64,000 nucleotides of DNA from Desulfosporosinus orientis DSM 765. GTDB lineage: Bacteria > Bacillota > Desulfitobacteriia > Desulfitobacteriales > Desulfitobacteriaceae. The position numbers and the translations under genes were made by a program. Shown piece after piece: positions 18,491-27,501 of the stretch (position 1 is its first letter; each line of letters starts with the position of its first letter). The DNA lies in the NCBI RefSeq assembly GCF_000235605.1, contig NC_016584.1:422001-486000 (forward strand), given 5' to 3'. The notes below the pieces were generated by a model. That model saw nothing but the letters and a program-made list of their open reading frames with translations. It had not been told where the DNA came from and ran no database searches.

Positions 18491-18527
18491 GGTTTGGTAG
18501 TTAAGGGTTGAAGGAGGATTATTCTAA

Positions 18528-20015
18528 ATGTCAGTTGTAATCGACATTGAGTTATGTAAAGGATGCGGCATCTGCAGTAAGGAATGCCCTAATCAAGCTA
18601 TCATTATTAAGGATAAAAAAGCTTATATTCAAGAAAGCTGTACAAGCTGTGGAATTTGTACAAGAGTCTGCTCTTTTAAGGCAGCTGTCAAGGTCAGTGA
18701 CCTTAAAGAAGGAGCCGTCAAATGTACCTCTTGCCCGGTACAATGTGAGGTCTTAGAAGGATACACGGGAGCTTGCCAGCGTTATCGAAATGATGGTGGG
18801 CAGCTCATCCGTAATCGTAAGTTGGTTACGGATGTCACTCCGGGAGGACCCTTGGTGACTGCTGTTGGTGCAGGAACGGCCTATCCCTGCTGCCGGCCGG
18901 CACCGTATATCGTGCAGGATACCATTGACGGAGTAGAGATGGTTACTGTCGTGACCGAAGCGCCTTTAAGCTACAGCGGAATTAAGGTTAAGATTGACAC
19001 GAATTTGTTTGTAGGTGAAGAAGGCGCCAAGGTTAAGCGCAATGGCAAAGTCGTAGGCATGGTTGATACTGAAGAGTATGGTTCAAAAATGTTGTCTATT
19101 GGCGGAGCAAACCTGCTTACCGGCAAAGATGGCTTTATCGTTGCCCGAACAATTGTGGAAATTGCTAATGGAGAACGAGTAACCTTGAAAGTAGAAAACA
19201 GGACTCTGGAACTTCAAGTGGGTTGCCCGCCCATCATTGACGGGGTAACAGATACAAAAATGCGGGTTGGCTGCGGAAGTGCGACAATCGGTATGTTTGC
19301 TGCCAAGCTGAAAGAAGCCGTCGATGAAGCTATTATTCTTGATCACCATGTGGTTGGATTGCTCTCGGAACATATGGCCGGCGAATCGGTAGGCATGAGT
19401 TGGAGCGGAGTAATTCCCAATGCCCGGCGAAGTACACGGGGACGTTACTTTGGGGAACATGGCTCAGGATGGGGCGGCACTAATATCGAAAATCCCCAGG
19501 ATGCGATTAAGTCTGTCGACATGTCTCGTGCAAAGCCAGGTATGAAAGTACTGGTTACTGAGACCACAGGAAGAATGGCAGCCCTCTTTGAAGTTCAACC
19601 AGGGGGTTCCGTTTTGGAAATACCCATGACCAAGGAGGTTAAGGCTGCGGTTGAGGCTATCCGTGATACCTGTGAAAATGCCAGAGTTTCAGCTCTCTAT
19701 GTTGGGGGAACCGGCGGAAGTGCCCGGGCCGGAGTGGCGGTAAATCCACTTAAAGTAACCCAAGCAGTTCACAGCGGAAAGGCCTGCTTAACCATCGGCG
19801 GGGCTCAGGTCTATGTGCTCCCCGGCGGCGGGATTAACTTTATGGTGGATGTAGAAAAGGTAGTTTCCAAAGCCTTTACTTGGGTTCCCACACCCGCCAC
19901 CGTTGCACCTGTGGAATATACAATGCCTTTAACAACCTATGAAGAGATGGGCGGTCATACCCAGGCAATCAGGAAGCTGAATCAGATTATTTCCCAAGAG
20001 GATTCTTCCAGCTAG
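18528..20015 (+). CDS. hnr: 6-Hydroxynicotinate reductase
   Basis: The 495-residue enzyme starts with a ferredoxin-type domain with two [4Fe-4S] motifs, CKGCGICSKECP (10-21) and CTSCGICTRVC (38-48). More Cys pairs follow at 66-83 (CTSCPVQC) and 121-122. The long C-terminal region is specific to this enzyme family. It reduces 6-hydroxynicotinate to 1,4,5,6-tetrahydro-6-oxonicotinate. The E. barkeri enzyme has two [4Fe-4S] clusters, one [2Fe-2S] cluster and a covalently bound flavin. A GCGSATIG segment (248-255) loosely resembles ApbE-type flavin acceptor motifs, but this is only a suggestion. The ApbE-like gene follows directly. Confidence 0.9.
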   Translation: MSVVIDIELCKGCGICSKECPNQAIIIKDKKAYIQESCTSCGICTRVCSFKAAVKVSDLKEGAVKCTSCPVQCEVLEGYTGACQRYRNDGGQLIRNRKLVTDVTPGGPLVTAVGAGTAYPCCRPAPYIVQDTIDGVEMVTVVTEAPLSYSGIKVKIDTNLFVGEEGAKVKRNGKVVGMVDTEEYGSKMLSIGGANLLTGKDGFIVARTIVEIANGERVTLKVENRTLELQVGCPPIIDGVTDTKMRVGCGSATIGMFAAKLKEAVDEAIILDHHVVGLLSEHMAGESVGMSWSGVIPNARRSTRGRYFGEHGSGWGGTNIENPQDAIKSVDMSRAKPGMKVLVTETTGRMAALFEVQPGGSVLEIPMTKEVKAAVEAIRDTCENARVSALYVGGTGGSARAGVAVNPLKVTQAVHSGKACLTIGGAQVYVLPGGGINFMVDVEKVVSKAFTWVPTPATVAPVEYTMPLTTYEEMGGHTQAIRKLNQIISQEDSSS

Positions 20016-20068
20016 AGTATTTACTCCGAGAGATCTTAACTTCATGACGAAGGGAGGCGTCTTACCCA

Positions 20069-20941
20069 GTGATCAATGTTTTAGCTGAAGATCGAGTATT
20101 TCTGAATTACGGCCCTGTTCAAATGATGTTAATGGCCAGAGCCCATGGGCTTGCCATGACAGAGCAGCTGCAGGAGGCTGCCAAGTATGTGATGAGAATT
20201 CTCGAAGATTTAGCAGCAGTCCAAAAGGAAGCCAAGGATTATTTGACTTTAGATGAAAGAGATCTGAGTGTTTATCCTTTGCCTTTACAGCTAATGGTTG
20301 GGGCTGTGCTGGAAACGGGAGATAGGACCTTAACCCCTATGGCGGCAGTAGCAGGTACCTTTGCCGATTTAGCCGGAGATTGGTTAGTAGAAAAAGGCGC
20401 CTCAAAGGTCATGATTAATAACGGCGGCGATATTGCCCTGCGGCTGCTGGAGGAGGAAAAGACCAAACTGGGTTTAACACCCAGTATTGGAGCTTCAGGG
20501 TTTAGCCATACCTTGGATATTACCGCTGCCGATGGAATTGGTGGAGTAGCCACCAGCGGTTTGGGGGGACGGAGCTTTACCAAGGGTATTGCCAGTGCCG
20601 TGACAGTGATAGCAAGGACCGCTCGAGTCGCCGATGCCTGTGCAACCCTGATTGCTAACCATTGTTATGCCGAAGATCCCGGCATTTCAAGCCTCCCTGC
20701 AGAATTATTGGACCCCAATACCGATATACCAGGTCAGCTAGTGACCGTTGAAGTTAGTACCCTAAATCTCCTAACTAAGGTGAAAGCACTGGAAAATGGT
20801 TTGCAAAAAGCCAGAGAACTTAAATTGCAAGGTTGTATTCAGGGCGCGATACTTTTTCTTGATGACTTAGTGGTTATGATACCGGAGAACTTGTGTCAAT
20901 CAGCAAATTTCGAAGGAGGAAACAAGGATGGAAATTCGTAA
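20069..20941 (+). CDS. UPF0280 protein, ApbE-like; candidate flavin transferase for Hnr
   Basis: The GTG at 20069 gives 290 residues of the UPF0280 family, which belongs to the ApbE-like superfamily. Segments that parallel FAD:protein FMN transferase (ApbE) are visible in the same order: NNGGDIALR (117-125), ATSGLGGRSF (161-170), and SAVTVIARTARVADACAT (176-193). These correspond to the NGGD, TSG and ADA(L/C)AT elements of ApbE. It lies between hnr and a DUF1185 gene, and overlaps the latter by 14 bases. Since 6-hydroxynicotinate reductase carries covalent flavin, I infer that this protein attaches it. The activity is not shown for UPF0280. Confidence 0.8.
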   Translation: MINVLAEDRVFLNYGPVQMMLMARAHGLAMTEQLQEAAKYVMRILEDLAAVQKEAKDYLTLDERDLSVYPLPLQLMVGAVLETGDRTLTPMAAVAGTFADLAGDWLVEKGASKVMINNGGDIALRLLEEEKTKLGLTPSIGASGFSHTLDITAADGIGGVATSGLGGRSFTKGIASAVTVIARTARVADACATLIANHCYAEDPGISSLPAELLDPNTDIPGQLVTVEVSTLNLLTKVKALENGLQKARELKLQGCIQGAILFLDDLVVMIPENLCQSANFEGGNKDGNS

Positions 20942-21506
20942 AATCGTAACGGTTGTCGAAGAAACTTATAAAGATGGGGAAAAGATGGTGGCAAAACCCA
21001 CACGCAAAGCTGCGGCAATGGCTGTAATTAAGAATCCCTTCGCCGGACAGTATGTGGATGATTTAACGGAACTGATGGAAATTGGTGAGCAATTGGGTTC
21101 AACTCTTGCTGAACGGGCAGTAAAAGCCCTGGGTATCACTAAAGAAGAAGCAGAGAGTTACGGCAAGGGAGCTATTGTCGGCGAGAAAGGTGAACTTGAA
21201 CACGCCGCAGCTATTTTACATCCCCGTTTAGGCAAACCTTTTCGGGAAGAGGTCGGCGGTGGTAAGGCAATTATCCCTTCAGCCAAGAAACTGGGCGGTA
21301 TGGGCACGGGTCTAGATGTACCCGTTCATTACAAAGATGCTGCTTTTGTGCGTACTCACTATGATGCCATGGAAGTGAGGATTGCCGATGCGCCAAGAGG
21401 GGATGAATTGGTAGTGGCCCTGGTAGTTACGGATTCGGGACGCCCCCATCCTCGAATCGGCGGCTTACAAAAAAGTGAAATTAAAGGGGAAGACGGCCTT
21501 AGATAA
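20928..21506 (+). CDS. DUF1185 (amino-acid-synthesis-like) family protein
   Basis: The 192-residue protein matches PF06684, named amino acid synthesis but without a proven reaction. Recognisable segments are RKAAAMAVIKNPFAG, GKGAIVGEKGELEHAAAILHPRLG, and GTGLDVPVHYKDAAFVRTHYDAMEVR with GRPHPRIGGL near the end. It overlaps the UPF0280 gene by 14 bases and precedes hgd, so it is embedded in the pathway operon. All nine known reactions have other candidates here, so its job is open: a maturation factor, or removal of a toxic intermediate such as the reactive formylglutarate, are both conceivable. Confidence 0.75.
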   Translation: MEIRKIVTVVEETYKDGEKMVAKPTRKAAAMAVIKNPFAGQYVDDLTELMEIGEQLGSTLAERAVKALGITKEEAESYGKGAIVGEKGELEHAAAILHPRLGKPFREEVGGGKAIIPSAKKLGGMGTGLDVPVHYKDAAFVRTHYDAMEVRIADAPRGDELVVALVVTDSGRPHPRIGGLQKSEIKGEDGLR

Positions 21507-21546
21507 GGCGAACCCTGCATTAAGGAGCTTAGTAGGAGGCTTTACA

Positions 21547-22434
21547 TTGAAAGTAGGCTTTATTGGAATTGGAGCTATGGGAAAACCTATGGCCCAAAAT
21601 ATACTGCGAGCAGGGTATTCCCTGTATGTTAATGATGTTAATGAGGCAGCCCTTCAAGAGCTTGTTGCCGAGGGGGCAAAGAAGGCAGAGAACCCACGTG
21701 AATTGGCTCGAGAAGTTGATGTAGTCATCACAATGCTGCCAAATGGGGCTGTTGTTGAACAGGTCCTGCTTGGAGAGCAGGGGATTTTCGCCGGGGCAAA
21801 GCCGGGATTCACGGTCATCGATATGTCCAGTGTTGGACCGACCTTCACACAGAAAATGGCAAAACTGGCCTCTGACCGCCAAGTAGGCTATATGGATGCA
21901 CCGGTGAGCGGAGGGGTAAAGGGTGCAGAGGCAGGAACCTTAACCATCATGGTGGGCGGAGAGAAGGAACTTGTCCAGCGTTATCATTCCTTATTGGAGG
22001 TTATGGGCAAAAAGATTTACCACGTAGGCAAGACTGGGGCCGGAGATGCAGTGAAAATCGTCAATAACTTGTTATTGGGTATCAATATGGCAGCGGCAGC
22101 CGAAGCTTTTGTTTTAGGAACGAAGCTGGGGCTGGATCCCCAGGTCTTACTGGAAATTATCAGTGTCAGTTCCGGCAGTAGCTATGCCCTCACGGCAAAG
22201 ATGCCTAACTTTATTTTTAAAGGTCAGTTTGAGGCAGGATTTGCCATCGACCTTCAATATAAAGATCTTGAACTTGCTGTCCAAACAGCCAAAGAAGCTA
22301 AAATACCAATGCTTCTGACGAATGTTGCCCAACAGGTTTTTGAGCAAGCCCGAGCGGCAGGGTTAGGAAGGGACGATATTTCGGCAGTGATCAAACCTTT
22401 GGAAGATTTGATGAAGATTAAAGTCAGAGCTTAA
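21547..22434 (+). CDS. hgd: 2-(Hydroxymethyl)glutarate dehydrogenase
   Basis: The TTG at 21547, seven bases after TAGGAGG, gives 295 residues beginning MKVGFIGIGAMGKPMAQN, a perfect Rossmann start for the 3-hydroxyisobutyrate dehydrogenase family. A longer frame upstream would overlap the previous gene. The catalytic Lys lies in GAGDAVKIVNNLL and the substrate-binding DAPVSGGVKGAEAGTL is present. The enzyme reduces (S)-2-formylglutarate to (S)-2-(hydroxymethyl)glutarate with NADH in the E. barkeri pathway. Confidence 0.88.
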   Translation: MKVGFIGIGAMGKPMAQNILRAGYSLYVNDVNEAALQELVAEGAKKAENPRELAREVDVVITMLPNGAVVEQVLLGEQGIFAGAKPGFTVIDMSSVGPTFTQKMAKLASDRQVGYMDAPVSGGVKGAEAGTLTIMVGGEKELVQRYHSLLEVMGKKIYHVGKTGAGDAVKIVNNLLLGINMAAAAEAFVLGTKLGLDPQVLLEIISVSSGSSYALTAKMPNFIFKGQFEAGFAIDLQYKDLELAVQTAKEAKIPMLLTNVAQQVFEQARAAGLGRDDISAVIKPLEDLMKIKVRA

Positions 22435-22460
22435 AACTAGAGGAAACTGAAGGTGACTAA

Positions 22461-23882
22461 GTGGAAACGATTATCAAACAAATTCAGGCTAAGGGATATC
22501 AAGTTGGGAATTTGACCATAGGCGAAATTACTGAAATTGCCCAAGATTTAAGCCTGCGTACCAGTGATGTGATTATCGCCGAGGCAATGGCTCACAATGC
22601 TATGACCCGTGAAGAGGTTATTGATGCAGTAATTGATGCCTTTGCCCATAATGTTTATGCCGCAGAGGTGGGCATTACCTCCGGTTCGAGTTTTTTGCTT
22701 GGCAAAGCTCCTCAAGAACTAGCTTATAATAATTTTACTCATCGCTTGTTTGAGGATGATCTCATTAATAAGATTCTTGTTTATACCCTTGCTGCTCAAG
22801 TCGGCAATCATTCCTGCGGACTCCAGCCTTGTGCCGGAACAGGGGATGCTTGTACCTATACCGGTATTTTCCGCACTTTGAAAGAGGTCATCGCTGACAA
22901 AGAAGAATTGGCAAGAGTTGTAGCTGTGATGCTGAAAGTAGGAACGATCTTTCGGGCAGGTAAGACATCGACAGGGTGTAATATGGAAGGTTTCGGCGCC
23001 GGTGCTGCCGCAACAGCAGCCACATTGGTGGAATACCACAAGGGGGAGCCGCAGGTTTTGGCTAAAGCTGTGGTGCTTGCCTTATCTCCGACAATTGCTG
23101 TCCCCTGCACCCCCAGGGTCATGGTTTCCGGGCTTTGTGCCACTCATATTGGCGGCGGCGTGGTTATCGGCAATTTGGCCGCCAAGCTGGCAATGCATAC
23201 CAATATTCCGGTGGATGTACCCGTTGACGTCATGGTTGCTATGGCTGCAGCTGTACACCCAGTTTCAGCTGAGGAGATTGTACCTTTGGTTAACGATTAT
23301 ATGCGGCCTTTCTTTAAAGCGAACCCAGAGGTTGAGTACTTTGTTGATAATTCAATCAAGGAACAAGAAAGGACAAACATAGATCTGACCATGAACCGGG
23401 CATTAAAAGAAGCCCGTGGGCTTGCCGAAAAAGCCAACTCCATTGTAAAGCCTTTTGGCGAAGCCGTGGTTGGGGGAAGCAGTCAAGCCGTAGGATCACC
23501 CACGAATACCGGACGTATCGCCCATGCATTGGCGAAAGGTGAGATTACAGGGGTCAAAATAGAATTGTATCCAGAACTTTTTGCACGACGGGGAATTAAC
23601 GTTCCGGGAATTCTTATGGCCGCAGTCCTGGGGGCGAGTACGGACAACGGTAAAGCCTATCGTGAGATCATGGAAAGAGTCCGGGAAAAAAAGCTGAAGA
23701 TTGAAATTGTCAAAGTACCTGAGTCTCAGATGCAAAGGATTTCTGTCTTCGCTACTGAGCAAAATTCCATGGTCGAGGCCCTGAACAGAGGGGGCGCCCG
23801 CTTAGTTCTTAAGAATGCCGAACCATCCTTAGAAGAAGCCTGCCTGGCAGCAAAACGCTTAGGAATTGTTCTGGTTGATTGA
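22461..23882 (+). CDS. hmd: 2-(Hydroxymethyl)glutarate dehydratase, serine-dehydratase-like
   Basis: The GTG at 22461 gives 473 residues of the [4Fe-4S] L-serine dehydratase/YhaM-like type. Cluster-ligand candidates are in HSCGLQPCAGTGDACTYTG and TSTGCNMEGFGAGAAATAA. In the E. barkeri locus a protein of this family is predicted to remove water from 2-(hydroxymethyl)glutarate to form 2-methyleneglutarate. The position between hgd and the dmd genes fits. Oxygen sensitivity is expected from the cluster. Confidence 0.85.
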   Translation: METIIKQIQAKGYQVGNLTIGEITEIAQDLSLRTSDVIIAEAMAHNAMTREEVIDAVIDAFAHNVYAAEVGITSGSSFLLGKAPQELAYNNFTHRLFEDDLINKILVYTLAAQVGNHSCGLQPCAGTGDACTYTGIFRTLKEVIADKEELARVVAVMLKVGTIFRAGKTSTGCNMEGFGAGAAATAATLVEYHKGEPQVLAKAVVLALSPTIAVPCTPRVMVSGLCATHIGGGVVIGNLAAKLAMHTNIPVDVPVDVMVAMAAAVHPVSAEEIVPLVNDYMRPFFKANPEVEYFVDNSIKEQERTNIDLTMNRALKEARGLAEKANSIVKPFGEAVVGGSSQAVGSPTNTGRIAHALAKGEITGVKIELYPELFARRGINVPGILMAAVLGASTDNGKAYREIMERVREKKLKIEIVKVPESQMQRISVFATEQNSMVEALNRGGARLVLKNAEPSLEEACLAAKRLGIVLVD

Positions 23883-23902
23883 GCGAATGGAGGAGACGTA
23901 GA

Positions 23903-25129
23903 GTGAACCAAATAGAACGCTATTTGGCAGCTGCAGCAGGAAAAGACGAGGTTCACGCCGGTGATGATATCACGGTCAAGGTTGATCTGGCGATAGCCCA
24001 TGATATTACCGGACCGATGGCTGTTGAACAATTCAAGAAGATTGGGATTAGCCAGGTTTTTGATAATCAAAAGGTGGTTTTTGTCTTAGATCATATCATT
24101 CCGGCAGCTACCGTAGAGGCCAAAGTATTGCACAATGTTCTCCGAGAGTTCTCTCGGGAATACGGAGTAAAACTTTATGACAAAGGAGAAGGAGTTATTC
24201 ACCAAGTTATTGCTGAAAAACATCCTTTGAAACGAGGTTCAATCTTGATTGGGGCAGACTCCCATACCTGTACTGCCGGTGCTTACAGAGTTTTGGCAAT
24301 CCCGGTGGGGGCCACTGAATTAGCAGCCACTATGGCTACAGGTACCCTGGACTTAGAGGTGCCGGAAGTCTGTGAGATATGTATTGAAGGGCAGCTGCAA
24401 CCGGGAGTCTACGCCAAGGATGTTATTTTACACTTGATTGGATATTTTGGGACAGCGGGATTTACCGATCAAGGAGTTATTTATACGGGCAGCTTAATGG
24501 AACATCTGACTATGGATGATAAAATGACGATATCGAACATGGGTATCGAGATGGGGAGCATGATTAGTTATTTTTCAGATCCGGCTCAACCCGTTGGAAC
24601 TGTCAAAGAAGTTTATACCTTCCAGGCGGAGGATATTCCGGCCAGTGTTGCCTGCCCTCCTAATCCCGGTATTGTGGTTAAAGCGGAAGACCTCTCAGCT
24701 ACTAAGATTTCTCAGGTTGTGATTGGGAGCTGTACGAATGGACGATTAAGTGACATGCTGGCGGCAGCCGAAGTGCTTAAAGGCCGTAAAGTAGCAGAGG
24801 GTGTGACATTGTTAATAATTCCTGCATCTGTTGATATTGCTCAGCAAATGGAGGATCAGGGCCTAAACCGAATCTTCCGGGAAGCAGGAGGGATGATAAC
24901 CAGCCCTGGCTGTGGCCCTTGTTTCGGAGCTCATATGGGACTCTTAGCTGCCGGTGATGTGGCTGTTTCGACAACGAATCGAAACTTCCCGGGCAGAATG
25001 GGTCACCGTGAGGGAAAGGTATATCTGGCATCCCCTCGTCTTGCGGCAGAGAGTGCGGTTGCCGGGACTATTGTACCACCGGGCAGTGTGGTGCCTTTAG
25101 GAGGGTTGGCTAATGAGTTGGAATTCTAA
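23903..25129 (+). CDS. dmdA: 2,3-Dimethylmalate dehydratase, large subunit
   Basis: The GTG at 23903, five bases after AGGAGAC, gives 408 residues; a TTG upstream overlaps the previous gene. It is an aconitase/isopropylmalate isomerase large subunit with ADSHTCTAGAYR, IGSCTNGR and SPGCGPCFGAH, the last two supplying the three Cys ligands of a [4Fe-4S] cluster. LeuC-type paralogues have the same length, so pathway context decides the substrate: hydration of dimethylmaleate to (2R,3S)-2,3-dimethylmalate. Confidence 0.87.
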   Translation: MNQIERYLAAAAGKDEVHAGDDITVKVDLAIAHDITGPMAVEQFKKIGISQVFDNQKVVFVLDHIIPAATVEAKVLHNVLREFSREYGVKLYDKGEGVIHQVIAEKHPLKRGSILIGADSHTCTAGAYRVLAIPVGATELAATMATGTLDLEVPEVCEICIEGQLQPGVYAKDVILHLIGYFGTAGFTDQGVIYTGSLMEHLTMDDKMTISNMGIEMGSMISYFSDPAQPVGTVKEVYTFQAEDIPASVACPPNPGIVVKAEDLSATKISQVVIGSCTNGRLSDMLAAAEVLKGRKVAEGVTLLIIPASVDIAQQMEDQGLNRIFREAGGMITSPGCGPCFGAHMGLLAAGDVAVSTTNRNFPGRMGHREGKVYLASPRLAAESAVAGTIVPPGSVVPLGGLANELEF

Positions 25130-25619
25130 AATTCACGGGCGTGTTTGGAATTTAGGCGGAAATGTTGATACAGACCAGATTTTTCCGGGTTATGCCATGG
25201 CTGCTCCCGCGGACAAATTTAAGGATTATGCTCTGGCCGGCAGTGAAATCCCGGATTTTGCCGGCAAGGTACAAGCAGGGGATATCATTGTTGCCGGTGA
25301 GAATTTTGGCTGCGGTTCAAGTCGGGAGCAAGCGCCGGTTGCTCTAAAAGAAGCAGGAGTTGGCTTAGTAATCGCTAAATCCTTTGCCCGGATATTTAGA
25401 CGCAATGCTATAAACATCGGCTTACCGGTCTTAGTCTGCGACATGGAACAGAAAGTAGAAAATGGGCAAGAGCTTGAAATAGACTTGACGGCGGCGGAAA
25501 TTATGATTTGTGCCAGTGGAGAAAAAGTCAGGGCAGCCAGGTTAGCAGACAATGTCTTGCAGACCTTAGAGGCAGGCGGGCTGATTGCAAAAGTTCGAAA
25601 ACAATTGAAAATCTCATGA
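25113..25619 (+). CDS. dmdB: 2,3-Dimethylmalate dehydratase, small subunit
   Basis: The 168-residue swivelling domain of the aconitase family overlaps dmdA by 17 bases, typical of coupled subunits. LGGNVDTDQIFPG near the start and AGENFGCGSSREQAP, followed by KSFARIFRRNAINIGLP, are family hallmarks. It completes the active site of DmdA. Confidence 0.9.
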   Translation: MSWNSKIHGRVWNLGGNVDTDQIFPGYAMAAPADKFKDYALAGSEIPDFAGKVQAGDIIVAGENFGCGSSREQAPVALKEAGVGLVIAKSFARIFRRNAINIGLPVLVCDMEQKVENGQELEIDLTAAEIMICASGEKVRAARLADNVLQTLEAGGLIAKVRKQLKIS

Positions 25620-25652
25620 TATCTTCCCGTAAAGGGTAGGAGGAAGAACTCA

Positions 25653-27500
25653 ATGCAGGAAAAAACAAAGAAGATCATTAAAGAAGATTATGAACGGGTT
25701 CAGGCTTACGAAAAGGTTTTTGGCGTGGAAATGCCCAAAATGGGTTCGGATGGTTCAGTCACTGGCTTACCGGCTCCTTTTCCCCGCTTGGTGAATGGAG
25801 TTGAACGCAGTGGTTACCGGATTACAGAATTGGGACGACGTGCTGCTCAGACGGGAATTCCCGTTCAAAACCCCATATTGGGCCGCAATTCCGCTGAAGA
25901 AACTTTTCAGGAATCCAATGCTATGTATAAAGTGGCTGAGGAACTGAAGATAGACATTTTTCAATTTGTTCATTCTGAAGCCACACGGCATATCGATCCT
26001 TTAGATGGGGCGGACCTGATTGAACAGTCCCGGGGCAAGGGAGGCATAACCCCGGCCGGGGAGCGGCAATTTGTAGAACTGGGCGGTGGAGAAAAGCATC
26101 CTCTGCGAATTAATGCTACTGGAGATACCCCCCATTTATCGATTATTAACTCCCTAATTGCCGGTTTTGATGGTACGGATATCGGGCCGGTCATTCACGT
26201 TCATTTCGGTGGGCGGGGTATTCATGATTATAAAACGAAGGTTTTTAACGGCTATAAAGCACTGCAAATATGTGCGGAAAATAATATTTTTGTGCAGACA
26301 GATTCTCATAAACATCTTAATAATATTGGCGGAACTGATGGGATGGCTTTGGCGATGTGTCTATTAGCTGAAGGATTAGCGGTTCAGGCCGGATTACCCA
26401 GGACACTCAGCGGGATTCAAATGAATGTTTCCGGAATTAATTTACTGGCCGACTTGGCTGTGATGCGGGCCTTTAGGCAGCTTATGTGGAGTGAGTTCCT
26501 GATCGCTGTCCCGGAGACCTTCCAAAATCCTCCCGCTGATCTGATTGCCGAGCAGGCACATTTTGCCCGGATGGCCATTAGTGCTAAATTAGGCGGAGCA
26601 AACTTCTACAGGCCAAAGGCTGCTGAAAACGTGGGGATCCCTACAGGAGCATCCATGGCTAAAGCAATTTGGGCTACTCAAAATGTTTTTGAAAATACTG
26701 CTACCTTTAATATTGAGGACCCAGCTATTGAGCGCCGGCAAACTGAGATTGTTACAGAGGCTTTGGCTGTTTTGGCAAGTACTTTTGGATTATCCCGAGA
26801 GTTAAGCCCGGAAGAAATCGGACCGGATTTCTGGCTGAACTATGGGGACGAAGAACTTATCGATATCATCGTTGCTGCTGGTAAGAAAGGTATCCTTGAT
26901 GCTCCCAGAGCGGCTGCCTGGGATCTGAAACGGGGGGTAAAAACCCATCGCGGCAAAGACGGGATTCGCCGCTATATTCCGGGTTATGGTCCCGCTGATG
27001 TCCCGGCGGATAAAATGTCCTTTACCACTGAAAAGGTTACTGTGGAAGCTGAGAAACCTATTACTAAAAAGGAAAAGGTACTTTTAGCAACGGTTGGCGC
27101 GGACGCCCATGTAGTAGGAATTAATGTTATTCGCGAGGCTTTTGAGCAAGCCGGTTATGAAGTGATTTATCTGCGGGGAATGAATTTGCCTGAAACCGTG
27201 GCTGAAGTTGCTGCGGAAACTAAAGCTGATGTGGTTGGAGTCAGCAATCTTTTAGGTTTAGGCCTAACCTTATTCCCCCGTGTAGAGAGGCGTCTTAAAG
27301 AACTGGGCATCCGAGAGAATGTTGTGCTGATGGCCGGAGGACGGATTGCTGAGAAGGAAGAGGAACACGCACAGATCGAAGAAAAAATCAAAACTGAAGG
27401 AACTGATTTCTTAGGTGTTGAGGGTTTCTTTGGGCCTGGCACTGATCCTCAAGACGTCCTTAAATGGGTAGAAGAAAAAATGAAGGAGAGAGGGCAATAG
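25653..27500 (+). CDS. mgm: 2-Methyleneglutarate mutase (coenzyme B12-dependent)
   Basis: The 615-residue protein is close to the E. barkeri enzyme in length. It has a TIM-barrel catalytic part (about 1-450) and a C-terminal cobalamin domain (about 475-600) with the base-off motif DAHVVG (DxHxxG) in [21 protein letters not shown]. It rearranges 2-methyleneglutarate to (R)-3-methylitaconate. It makes the whole pathway dependent on adenosylcobalamin, which links this operon to the cobalamin island at 50-64 kb. Confidence 0.92.
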   Translation: MQEKTKKIIKEDYERVQAYEKVFGVEMPKMGSDGSVTGLPAPFPRLVNGVERSGYRITELGRRAAQTGIPVQNPILGRNSAEETFQESNAMYKVAEELKIDIFQFVHSEATRHIDPLDGADLIEQSRGKGGITPAGERQFVELGGGEKHPLRINATGDTPHLSIINSLIAGFDGTDIGPVIHVHFGGRGIHDYKTKVFNGYKALQICAENNIFVQTDSHKHLNNIGGTDGMALAMCLLAEGLAVQAGLPRTLSGIQMNVSGINLLADLAVMRAFRQLMWSEFLIAVPETFQNPPADLIAEQAHFARMAISAKLGGANFYRPKAAENVGIPTGASMAKAIWATQNVFENTATFNIEDPAIERRQTEIVTEALAVLASTFGLSRELSPEEIGPDFWLNYGDEELIDIIVAAGKKGILDAPRAAAWDLKRGVKTHRGKDGIRRYIPGYGPADVPADKMSFTTEKVTVEAEKPITKKEKVLLATVGADAHVVGINVIREAFEQAGYEVIYLRGMNLPETVAEVAAETKADVVGVSNLLGLGLTLFPRVERRLKELGIRENVVLMAGGRIAEKEEEHAQIEEKIKTEGTDFLGVEGFFGPGTDPQDVLKWVEEKMKERGQ

Positions 27501-27501
27501 T

